In this document: one piece after another, positions 22,715 through 31,560 of the stretch | Position numbering within the stretch: position 1 is the first letter of the stretch | Layout of the letters: each line of letters starts with the position of its first letter | From: Symbiodinium natans | Lineage: Eukaryota > Sar > Dinophyceae > Suessiales > Symbiodiniaceae | NCBI GenBank assembly: GCA_905221605.1 | Contig: CAJNDS010002219.1 | Span: 67,501-131,500 of the forward strand | Direction of reading: 5' to 3' | Length of the DNA stretch: 64,000 nucleotides | Program-made: the position numbers and the translations under genes | Notes under the pieces: generated by a model | The model's database searches: none | Seen by the model: only the letters and a program-made list of their open reading frames with translations | Told to the model about the DNA's origin: nothing

Positions 22715-23033
22715 GGTTTAGGGTTTAGGGTTTAGGGTTTAGGGTTTAGGGTTTAGGGTTTAGGGTTTAGGGTTCCCAAAACCCCGAAACCCCGAAACCC
22801 CGAAACCCCGAAACCCCGAAACCCCGAAACCCCGAAACCCCGAAACCCCGAAACCCCGAAACCCCGAAACCCCGAAACCCCGAAACCCCAAAACCCCAAA
22901 ACGCCAAAACGCCAAAACGCCAAAACCCCAAAACCCCAAAACCCCAAAACCCCAAAACCCCAAAACCCCAAAACCCCAAAACCCCAAAACCCCAAAACCC
23001 CAAAACCCCAAACCCCAAACCCCAAACCCTGAA
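22715..23033. repeat. TTTAGGG tract abutting an 8-bp CCCCGAAA/CCCCAAAA block
   Basis: 22,715-22,773 is TTTAGGG. From 22,774 the period changes to 8: about fourteen CCCCGAAA, a few CGCCAAAA, then a long run of CCCCAAAA. CCCCAAAA is the known telomere unit of hypotrich ciliates. The long Gly/Phe/Trp open frames here come from the absence of TAA in an 8-mer and are not genes. Confidence 0.9.
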
Positions 23034-23496
23034 TCCTTAGGGGTTCAGGTATTAGGACGTAGGATCTTGGCGGCTGTTGGGTCGGGGATTCTTGGGTTTG
23101 GGGGGGGCTTTTGGGTTTCGAACCTTAAGTTGAGTCTTGCGGATATTTGAGGACTTCGAGCGCATACTTCATGGACCCTTGGGCGGCAGCTGACTGTATC
23201 GATGGCTCCTGAGCCTCTGATTTCACTTTTCAAAAAAGCGCCCTGACCCTAAACCCTAAACCCTAAACCTTAAACCCATAAACCACACCGGAAGCTCAGG
23301 GACTACCTGGGGGGGGGGGGGGCCTCTCTCAGCGTCGAAACTGGGAACCCGAAACCCGAGTGTCTGGGCTCAGAGGCTCTAAAGGGTTTATAGGGTATAT
23401 AGCTTTTGCAGAGCTTAAATGGGTTTGCAGGGTGTGAAGGGGTTTATCGGCATAAAAGGGGGCTTAATGGGGTTTATAGGTTTGAAATGGGAGTCA
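23034..23496. other. Unresolved islands
   Basis: Open minus-strand frames over 23,045-23,233, CCCTAAA at 23,246-23,275, a G homopolymer near 23,310-23,322 and GGGTTTATAGG-like degenerate repeats to about 23,490. The coding frame could not be decided. Confidence 0.4.
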
Positions 23497-24046
23497 CTCC
23501 GAAGCTTCACCCATTCGCCCTGAGCAAAGCCTTTCAGCGCCAGCACTAAACCGTAAACCCTGAACCCTGAACCCTAAACCCTAAACCCTAAACCCTAAAC
23601 CCTAGCCCTGAGGCCGGCACCGCTGGGCCAGCTTTTGCTGGCCCCGCGCTTCGGAGATGTCGTCGGGATCCACCTTCATCGCCTCAGAAATCACAGGGGG
23701 GGGGGGGGGGGGGGGGGTTAGGGGTTAGGGGTTAGGGTTTTGGGTTTTTAGGGTTTAGGGGTTTTAGGGTTTAGGGTTTTTAGGGTTTAGGGTTTTTAGG
23801 GTTTAGGGTTTTTAGGGTTTAGGGTTTTGGGGTTTAGGGGTTTTAGGGTTTAGGGTTTTTAGGGTTTAGGGTTTAGGGTTTTAGTCTTCAGGGTTTAGGG
23901 TTTTTAGGGTCTTTAGGTTTTTAGGGTTTGGGGTTTAGGGTTTTTAGGGTTTAGGGTTTAGAGGGTAGAGGGTTTAGGGTTTAGGGTGAGAGTGGACCCT
24001 GAATTTTTGGGGGCCCATTGGGGCAGTGGTGGCTTCTTCCTTGAAG
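23497..24046 (-). CDS. Three-exon gene model across telomere-like introns
   Basis: Segment ending at 23,998 (FKEEATTAPMGPQKFR) joins across 23,683-23,997 (GT-AG) to exon 23,682-23,607 (AMKVDPDDISEARGQQKLA), which joins across 23,546-23,606 (GC-AG, 61 bp) to VLALKGFAQGEWVKLR. Frames are open and the split codon G|TG is completed exactly. The large intron holds about 270 bp of degenerate CCCTAAA plus a run of more than twenty C on the minus strand, 14 bases before acceptor TGAG|G, as an extreme pyrimidine tract. The outer ends of the model are unresolved. Family unknown. Confidence 0.55.
23546..23606 (-). other. Intron made of telomere heptamers (GC-AG, 61 bp)
   Basis: GCTAGGGTTTAGGG ... CGGTTTAG on the minus strand, between CCTCAGG| and |TGCTGG. 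Confidence 0.6.
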
Positions 24047-24123
24047 TCCGATTATGCATTGATCAGAGTAACGAGGCGCCAAGTAGCCCCACTCTAGTCC
24101 GCGATGACGCATGGCAGAGACCA

Positions 24124-25018
24124 GGGTTTGGGGTTCAAGGTTTAGGGTTTAGGGTTTAGGGTTTAGGGCAACTCCCTGGACAAGATATACCCGATTCAAC
24201 CACTGAACTCTTCCGATGAGAGGAAGCCTGCCGAAGAAAACACGCCATGGGCCTGGTTTTGTGTACAGGGCCTGGACAAGGGTAAAGAGGTCTTGTGTGA
24301 GAAGTGAGGGCTGCTGTCTACCCTCGACGAGGGTAGACCGGTTAAAGAATTTGTTTAGGGTTTAGGGTTTAGGGTTTAGGGTTTAGGGTTTAGGGTTTAG
24401 GGTTTAGGGTTTAGGGTTTAGGGTTTAGGGTCCCCAAGATGGCCTTGGTCTTGCGCTCGCCGCCGTCCTCCCAAACCACCGACAGGCGGAGTGGGTCGAA
24501 ATTCCTCGCGTGTTGCGTTTGGGTTGAAGTCCTTCGGGTTGGGGATTTAGGGTTTAGGGTTTAGGGTTTAAGTGACTCTTGTAGCTGTATCAGGGCTTAT
24601 AGGCCTTGTTGCAAGTGGGGTAACTATGGATATAACCTTGGTTAGGGTACTTCGAGCCCTGCGTACAAGCACTCAAACCCCAAGCCCAAAACCCAAAGTC
24701 CTAAACCCTAAACCCTGAAACCCGAAATCCTGAACCTTACACCCTAAACCCTGAAACCCGAAATCCTAGACCCTAAACCCCTTTTAACCACTGCAAAACT
24801 GAACTGCTTGCACGCTCATGGGTACTTATAGCCCCCAACTATAAGTCTACTAATCACTTAGAGGACTCAGGAACCTTGTAAATACAGTTATGATTGGGGC
24901 TAGAAGTACCCTCAACCCCCTAAACCCTAAACCCTAAACCCTGAACCCTGAACCCTGAACCCTAAACCCTAAACCCTAAACCCTCAACCTCCAAGTCGGG
25001 CCAAGCGTCAGCAGGAAC
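24124..25018. repeat. Tracts, a family D element and unresolved islands
   Basis: TTTAGGG 24,124-24,168, 24,353-24,431 and 24,543-24,571; CCCTAAA/CCCGAAA 24,697-24,785. A family D element (24,807-24,996) contains CCCTAAA at 24,917-24,987. The island 24,175-24,345 is open on both strands. Confidence 0.75.
24432..24520 (-). CDS. Coding island (one exon), unknown protein
   Basis: Minus-strand frame contains RNFDPLRLSVVWEDGERKTK and ends LG at a possible GA donor (TGGG|GACCC) formed with the flanking CCCTAAA-reading tract. Confidence 0.45.
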
Positions 25019-25470
25019 CTGAGGACCCGCGGTGTGGCTTCCTTGCCTCAGCAAGTGCTTGGTTGGAGGTAGAAGGCGCGAGGCGGGGCCCCGTCGCCTA
25101 GGGTTTGGGGTTTAGGGTTTAGGGTTTAGGGCTTAGGGTTAAGGGCTTAGGGTTTAGGGTTTGGGGCTTAGGGTTTGGGGTGCAGGGTTTGGGGTTTAGG
25201 GTTTAGGGTTTAGGGTGTACCGTGTATGGTTTGGGGTTTAGGGTTTAGGGCTTAGGGTTGAGTTGCATCAGCCATGTTGGTCTCTGAAGCCAGCAGTTCG
25301 GCAATGTTCACCCTAAGCCCTAAACCCTCAACCCTAAACCCTACACCCTAAACCCTAAACCCTAAGCCCTAAGCCCTAAGCCCTAAGCCCTAAGCCCTAA
25401 GCCCTAAGCCCTAAGCCCTAAACCGTTCGCCACGGAAAGTGAATGCCTGCTGGATGAATCTCCTGTCTAT
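25019..25470 (-). CDS. Three consecutive exons joined across telomere-like introns
   Basis: Exons 25,470-25,424 (47 nt), 25,312-25,267 (46 nt) and 25,097-25,019 (79 nt) give IDRRFIQQAFTFRGER, VNIAELLASETNMAD and ATGPRLAPSTSNQALAEARK in one frame. Intron 25,313-25,423 is GT-AG and reads TTTAGGG/CTTAGGG on the coding strand. Intron 25,098-25,266 is GC-AG and reads CCCTAAA, so tracts of both orientations are removed. An upstream exon near 25,600-25,640 (GAASGEQAKG) could join in phase 0. The last exon ends at CAG|GTTCC. Not recognised as a known family. Confidence 0.7.
25098..25266 (-). other. Intron of CCCTAAA-orientation heptamers (GC-AG, 169 bp)
   Basis: Starts GCAACTCAACCC and ends AAACCCTAG on the minus strand, between GCTGAT| and |GCGACG. 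Removal gives codons GAT GCG ACG. Confidence 0.65.
25313..25423 (-). other. Intron made of telomere heptamers (111 bp)
   Basis: GT-AG. Contains a block of eight or more CTTAGGG units (CCCTAAG on the plus strand) flanked by TTTAGGG. The length is a multiple of three but the retained sequence has TAG in frame. Confidence 0.75.
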
Positions 25471-26356
25471 CTGGGGGGTTTCCGAAATTCGGGGGTGTCC
25501 TATCGGGGTCTAGGACAGGGACCCACTATTTGCGGGGTTTGGGGTCCCGTATTTTCAGGCAGCCCTTGAACCCTACAGTAAAATACCCAAACGCCTAGAC
25601 GCCTTTCGCCTGCTCGCCGCTCGCTGCTCCTCCCTAAACCCTAACCCTACACCGTAAACCCTAAACCCCTAACCCCGAAATAACCCGAAAAACCTCAACC
25701 CTAAACCCTAAACCCCGAACCCATCAGCACGAAACCAGTGGGAGGCAAGGCGGGGGAGGGGGAAGGGAATTCCGAAAAAGCCGTTTAGGCTGCCAGGGTT
25801 TTAGGGCTTCAGGGCTTTAGGCCTTTTAGGGTTTTAGGCTTCTAGGGCTTTAGGCTTCCAGGGTTTTAGGCTTTTAGGGTTTTAGTCTTTTAAGGCTTCA
25901 GGCTTCCAGGGTTCTAGGCTTCCAGGGATTAGGTTTCAGGGCTTTCGGCTTTTAGGGCTTTAGGCGTCCAGGGTTTTGGGGTTTGAGGGAATTAGGGTCT
26001 TTGGGTTTTAGGGCTTCCGGGCTTTAGGAATTTAGGAATTTAGGCTTTGTGGGCTTTAGGGCTTTAAGGGTTTGTTTAGGTTTGTAAGCTAGGGTTTAGG
26101 GTTCGGTTTTAGGGTCTCTAGGGCTTTGCCGAAGACCTAAGCCCAAGCCTAAAGCCTAAAGCCTAAGGCCTAGAGCCTAGAGCCTAGAGCCTAGAGCCTA
26201 GAGCCTAGAGCCTAGAGCCTAGAGCCTAGAGCCTAGAGCCTAGAGCCTAAAGCCTGAACCCTAAACCCTAGCCCTAAACCCTAAACCCTAAACCCCTAAC
26301 CCTAAGCCCTAAACCCTAAGCCCTAAACCCTAAACCCTAAACCCTAAACCCTAAAC
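25471..26356. repeat. Degenerate and homogenised telomere-like arrays
   Basis: CCCTAAA 25,633-25,723; degenerate TTTTAGGGCTTC-like sequence 25,797-26,130; about a dozen GCCTAGA heptamers 26,168-26,245; CCCTAAA 26,253-26,356. 25,480-25,600 is a unique intron-like stretch. Confidence 0.8.
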
Positions 26357-26903
26357 CCTGAGGAGCTCTTTGAGCTCCTGGCCGCCCTCCTCGCTCTTGG
26401 TGCTGGGAGGAGCCACCGCCTCATTCCTTCAGTTTGAAGGCCATCCTATACCCAAAGGGTTTAGGGTTTAGGGTTTAGGGTTTAGGGCTTAGGGCTTAGG
26501 GCTTAGGGCTTAGGGTTTAGGGTTTAGGGCTTGGGGCTTAGGGTTTAGGGTTTGGGGTTTGGGGGTTTGGGGGTTTGGGGGTTTGGGGTTTAGGGTTAGA
26601 GCCCAAGTTAAGACCCGGAATCTGAAAACGAGGATCCCTGTAGCTTACGGCCAACACCAACAAACCCCAACACCCGAAGAGCCCCAAGCCCTAACACCCC
26701 AAAAGCCTAAATCCCTAAACCCCATGTTCATTGTTTTTCTTGTTTTTGGAGGGGGGGGGGGGGGTGGGGAAACCCTAAACCCTAAACCCTAAACCCTAAA
26801 CCCTAAACCCTAAACCCTAAACCCTCTGGCGAGGCTGAGGGTTGCGGAGAGATGGTCAACCCTCCTCACTGTCCTGAAGCCTTCATTCAACCACGCACGC
26901 CCC
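26357..26903 (-). CDS. Two exons joined across a 396-bp tract-bearing intron
   Basis: Exon about 26,903-26,823 (RAWLNEGFRTVRRVDHLSAT ... LAR) joins across 26,427-26,822 (GG|GTTTAGGG ... GAAG|G) to exon 26,426-26,357 (NEAVAPPSTKSEEGGQELKE). The codon GG|G is completed exactly. The next donor is AGG|GTTTAG, again supplied by the heptamers. The intron also holds a G homopolymer and TTTGGGG variants. The upstream acceptor is not clear. Acidic, low-complexity C-terminal segment; family unknown. Confidence 0.55.
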
Positions 26904-26908
26904 AATTA

Positions 26909-28653
26909 GGTTCAGGGTTCAGGGTTCAGGGTTCAGGGTTCAGGGTTCAGGGTTCAGGGTTTAGGGTTTAGGGTTTGGGGTTTAGGGTTTAGGGTTTAGG
27001 GTTTAGGGTTTAGGGTTTAGGGTTTAGGGTTAGTAAACCGGGTTTAGGGTTTAGGGTTTAGGGTTTAGGGTTTAGGGTTTAGGGTTTAGGGTTTAGGGTT
27101 GAGGGTTAAAGGTTTAGGGTTCAGGGTTCAGGGTTCAGGGTTTAGGGTTTAGGGTTTAGAGTTTAGGTTTAGGGTTAAGGGTTTCACTACGCCCTACGCA
27201 GCACCAGATCCCCTGCATCTCAAACTCCGCCCTCCCTCCAGCTCCAAAAAAAGCAACTCTCCCTAAACCCTAAACCCTAAACCTAAACCCTAAACCCTAC
27301 ACCCTAAACCCTAAACCCTAAACCCTAAACCCTAAACACCCTCAACCCTGAACAACCCTAAAACCCTCAAAACCAAACAAAGCATCTTCCTCACATTTGC
27401 AATGTCGTTCTAACATGACTGAAAGAATATTCCTCAACTCAGGGGCACTGGCTTCCCTGTGAAGCCTACACTACAACACTAAAACCCCAAACTTAACCCC
27501 TTAACCCCACAACACAAAACCTCTCAAACCCCTAAACCCTAAACCTTAAACCCTAAACCCTAAACCCTAAACCCAAAACCCAAAACCCTAAACCCAGCCT
27601 GGGAGGTGACGGTGGCGGAACGGGCTCGGGGCGCGGGACTGGGGCCTCGCTACAAGCGAGACCGCTCTCACAAGTGAGGGTTAGGGAGCGGGGGGGGGGG
27701 GGGGGGGGGTGGGGTTAGGGTTTAGGGTTTAGGGTTGAGGGTTGAGGGTTGAGGGTTTAGGGTTTAGGGTTTAGGGTTTAGGGTTTAGGGTTGAGAATAT
27801 CTACCGAGGCCCACGCCACCCAGGCAGGAGAGGGCTAGGGTTTAGGGAGAGGTTTAGCCAGGGCTTAGGGTTTCGGCTCAGGGTCAAGGTTTTGGGGAGC
27901 TGACAGCTGGTTTTCTTGGGCCTTGGGGACTTTGTGGACCTTCTGAGAGCCCGCAAAGAGGCATGTCCCCCCTGCGACCCTTCTTCGCCTAAAGCCTGTG
28001 GAGAAAAAGTGAGAGTTCAGGGTTTGGGGTTTAGGGTTTAGGGTTTGGGGTTTAGGGCTGTTTGGGTGGCCGCCTTGGGAATTTTTCAGGGGTTGAATTT
28101 GGGTTTCCGGGCGCCCAAAAAACCTGGCGGCGGCAAACGTCTGAGAACTGTGCTGGAGGGGCTGCTGGCTCTCCAGACCGCTCTTTGCGAGAGGACCTGG
28201 CTCTGCAACATCTCTCAAAGGCTTAGGGTGTTTTGGTTTAGGGTTTAGGGTTTAGGGTTTAGGGTTTAGGGTTTAGGGTTTAGGGTTTAGGGTTTAGGGT
28301 TTAGGGTTTAGGGTTTAGGGTTTAGGGTCTAGGGTTTAGGGTCTAGGGTCTAGGGTCTAGGGTTTAGGGTTTAGGGTTTGGGGTTTGAGGTTTGGGGTTT
28401 GGGGTTTGGGGTTTGGGGTTTGGGGTTTAGGGTTTAGGGTTTAGGGTTTAAAGCTTGGGGTTTAGGGTTTAGGGCTTAGGGTTTAGGGTTTAAAGTTTTG
28501 GGTTTCGGTTTAGGGCTTAGGGTTTAAGCTTCAGGGTTACGGCTTATAAGGGCCTCACACTTGTGAAAAGGCAAGGGAAAGACCTAACGTAGGGGGTCGG
28601 AAATAATTACTCATGGTCTTCCTTTATGGTCCCTCTACAATTACACTAAAACA

Positions 28654-28684
<31 letters not shown>

Positions 28685-28714
28685 AAAAAAAACACTCTAG
28701 TTGTTAAGGCCTTA
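26909..28714. repeat. Telomere-like tracts, 26.9-28.7 kb
   Basis: TTCAGGG then TTTAGGG 26,909-27,184; CCCTAAA 27,259-27,345 and 27,520-27,595; TTTAGGG 27,713-27,795; mixed TTTAGGG/TTTGGGG 28,234-28,530. A G homopolymer is at about 27,690-27,710 and (C)n(A)n at about 28,652-28,692. A minus-strand frame of 117 codons (27,865-28,218) reads through a short variant tract as PKPQTLNPKPQTLN; both flanks look like coding sequence, but I cannot tell whether the tract is translated. Confidence 0.75.
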
Positions 28715-28829
28715 CTTGGTAGCCCAGAAACCATATCATAATAAGGGCAGGGCAACCATTTTTGGGTTGGCTACTTTATGCGGAAACCATAGCCCCAAAG
28801 AAGGTTACAGGGTACCACTAAGCTACAAA
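28715..28829. repeat. Family A introner-like element, copy 6 (degenerate)
   Basis: CTTGGTAGCCCAGAAACC at the left; the right end is decayed to AAGCTACAAAT. Confidence 0.6.
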
Positions 28830-31079
28830 TCATAGCAGTTGGGGGAAGACATGAGAAATCATGAGACCTGGCGTAGGCACGCACCTCCGAAGTGTTCGCA
28901 ACACAAAGATGTTGTCAGGGCTTTTATCATGATCCTAAGTTTAATTAGGGTTTAGGGTTTAGGATTCAGGGTTCAGGGTTTAGGGTTTCGGGCTTAGGGG
29001 TTGATGGTCCTGTTTGCCCACAAGCTCCGGAGCTCCCACCCCGCCTGTCGGTTGCCTTGGATGCATCCCGATCCTGACAAGAAAGGCAGGGCATGGGGCA
29101 TGGGTAGGGCTCAGGGTTCAGGGTTCAGGGTTCAAGGGTTCAGGGTTCAGGGTTCAGGGTTCAGGGTTCAGGGTTCAGGGTTCAGGGTTCAGGGTTCAGG
29201 GTTCAGGGTTCAGGGTTCAGGGTTCAGGGTTTAGGGTTTAGGGTTTAGGGTTTAGGGTTTAGGGTTTAGGGTTTAGGGTTGTTAGGGTTTAAGGCTAGAA
29301 GATAGAATCCCTGAGCTGCCCCTTACAGCTAGCTAAACCCTAAAATGAACCAACCAAGCGCAGAGGGCACTCGCAAAAAACAAACCAAAGAACTTAACTC
29401 TACCGCGTGGAGGTTCAGGGTACGTACTTGTAACCCCACTCATAAACTGCACATATTAGAAGCCCCCTAAAGTCCTCTAAGTAGGTTATGAGTAGACTTA
29501 TAATTGGGGTTTTATGTTCCATGAACCTCCCAGTCAGACCCTAAACCCTAAACCCTAAACCCCAGACCCTTAGCCTCCTTGATCCTCGAGTGACCTCTGG
29601 ACGGAGCCGAGCCGCCTGATGCTGGGGGCTTCAGACCATCGGTGAACACTTGGGGGAGTTCTCTAACTTCAGGGGTTCCCCTACTACTCCCTCTATGCTA
29701 ACCCCCCCCCCCACCCCCTAGCTTCCCGGTGGGGGTTTAAGGGAAACGCCCCCACACATGGGCACTCAGGCGAGACCCTATCCTAAAGAAGCCTATACTT
29801 TAAAACCCTCAAGCCCTAAACCCTGAAACCCTGAAACCCTGAAGGCCTGATCCGTGAACTGCAACAAAATCAAAAAGAAATGAGGCCCGAAGCCAACCCC
29901 CCAAGCCCACAGACCCTGACCTCTCTCCTGCATCCGCAGAATATGACGGAGGCCCTCCTCATGCTCTCCCAAGCATATGATGTCTTGGGGTAGTTGGCAG
30001 TTACATGGTCCCCAAACATGGTCCCTGAAAAAAGGGACCCCTTAAGTTATATATCCCGTATATACCCTATAAAACCCGCAGACCCATACTTCAGAACCCT
30101 TTATGGAAGGTAAGGGACCACATTAAGGGGTCATATAGCCAGCCTTAGATGATGGGTCGAGGGGTTTAGGGTGTGGGGGTTTAGGAGGAGGGTGCTGAGG
30201 ATGCAGAAGTAGACGCCGCGACTCATCTTTAGGGTTTAGGGTTTAGGGTTTAGGGTTTTAGGGTTTAGGGTTTAGGGTTTAGGGTTTAGGGCTTAGGGTT
30301 TAGGGTTTAGGGTGTAGGGTGTAGGGTGTAGGGTTTAGAGCAGGAGCTGCTTGCCACGTCTTTCAGGTCTCTCTGAGCGTCAGGCCATCGCTTTCCAGGG
30401 AGGCGCTCCGATCGAAGGGGTCGGAGGCCTTGCCACGCATGGGGGCTTACGATTTTGGGGGTACCTTATTGGGCTCCTTATCTAATTCTATAAGGTTTAG
30501 AGTTTAGGGTTTAGGGTTTTGGGGTTCGGGTTTAGGGTTGAGGGTTTAGGGTTTAGGGCTTAGGGTTTGGGGTCCTTACGATAAGGGGATCCTACTATTT
30601 GTGGTCTATATCAGGGGTCCCTCATTATCGTAAGCCCCGTATGCAGAGTATGCAGGGTTGAGGGCTTAGGGCTCAGAAGCTTGGCAAGTGGATGTGTTGG
30701 TTAGTTTAAGTTGGTGGGAACGGGTTTTCAGGGTTGCGCAGCCTCGGCCAACTCCTGTGGACCGTCCTTAGATCCTTTAGCTTGGGCCCTTTCCCCCCTG
30801 CCCCCTGTACCACCTAAACCCCAAATCCTAAGCCCGAAACCGCAAAAAACGAGAGGCCTGCGGACGGCCTTTAGGTTTAGGCGTTGCTGCCAGGCTTTTG
30901 GGAAGACTTAAAGGTGCGCTTTGAGGGTTTAGGGTGTGGGGTTACTTGTAGCTTCATGGGTACTTGTAATAAGGCTATATGTAAGCCATGGTTAGAAGCC
31001 TATCTAGGGTACTGTATGACCCTACAAAAAGGTACCCGTGAACCTTCAAGTAGGGCTCGGGTTCGGGCTAGGAGTCCCT
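28830..31079. repeat. Tracts, small elements and coding islands, 28.8-31.1 kb
   Basis: TTTAGGG 28,945-29,000; about seventeen TTCAGGG then TTTAGGG 29,107-29,300; family D elements 29,406-29,536 and 30,944-31,051; a family E repeat 30,003-30,150; TTTAGGG/TGTAGGG 30,230-30,340; mixed units 30,495-30,570. Minus-strand islands that look coding: about 29,022-29,070 (ASKATDRRGGSSGACGQ, between TCAG|G and ACAG|GA) and 30,345-30,455 (RGKASDPFDRSASLESDG). Confidence 0.6.
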
Positions 31080-31560
31080 GCAACAACTTGGGAAGCCATC
31101 GGCACAAATCTGCAACCGGTGGTGTGGGGCACCAGTCCATGTACTAGCTCATGGTTTGGGATAGTATTGAACATTCAAACTTCTGTTCCTTATTGAGCTT
31201 AAGTACCCTTAAGCATCTGACATGTTACCCCCACCATGACAAAATGGAGGGCGATTGCCGGCCTCGTCCTTTGCTCTCTTCTTCTCCTTCTTGTCCTTCT
31301 TGTGCTTCTTCTCCTAGACCAGGACTTGGGATTGTCCCCTTTTCGTAAGAGTCCTAGGTCACGATCATCCCTATCGAGGACTGTTAGGATTAAGGAAACC
31401 AGGACAGACCACTCCAGACCTCCAAAAATGCCCATGGGAGTGTGGCCCGGCCTTCTTGTCTTTCTTGTGCCTGAATTCACAGCTTTCTTTCATAATTTCC
31501 GGGTTCGGATGCCAAGTCTATCAAGTATTCATAAACATGCAAGAACCTCTCAACCTCTTA
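31080..31560 (-). CDS. Lysine-rich exon cluster, tentative
   Basis: Minus-strand islands carry HKKDKKAGPHSHGHF (about 31,475-31,420) and EKKHKKDKKEKKRAKDE (31,313-31,250), separated by a possible 106-bp GT-AG intron (31,314-31,419) that resembles the family C hairpin. A second possible intron at about 31,145-31,245 has the CTAG-TCATGGTTGGGAT-like ends of the introner at 59,835-59,945. The two lysine-rich frames do not join cleanly at the splice sites I chose, so the model is provisional. Confidence 0.35.

Noticed and set aside
22753-23025. Three overlapping minus-strand Gly/Phe/Trp-rich frames
   Set aside because: All three frames of the CCCCAAAA/CCCCGAAA array are open because the unit has no stop; low complexity only.
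27865-28218. Translated telomere-like tract as a definite protein feature
   Set aside because: The variant tract keeps the frame open, but it may equally be a spliced tract; without RNA the claim is not supported.
29001-29241. Plus-strand frames ending in QGSGFRV repeats
   Set aside because: They are read-through of the TTCAGGG array, which lacks the TAG of TTTAGGG.
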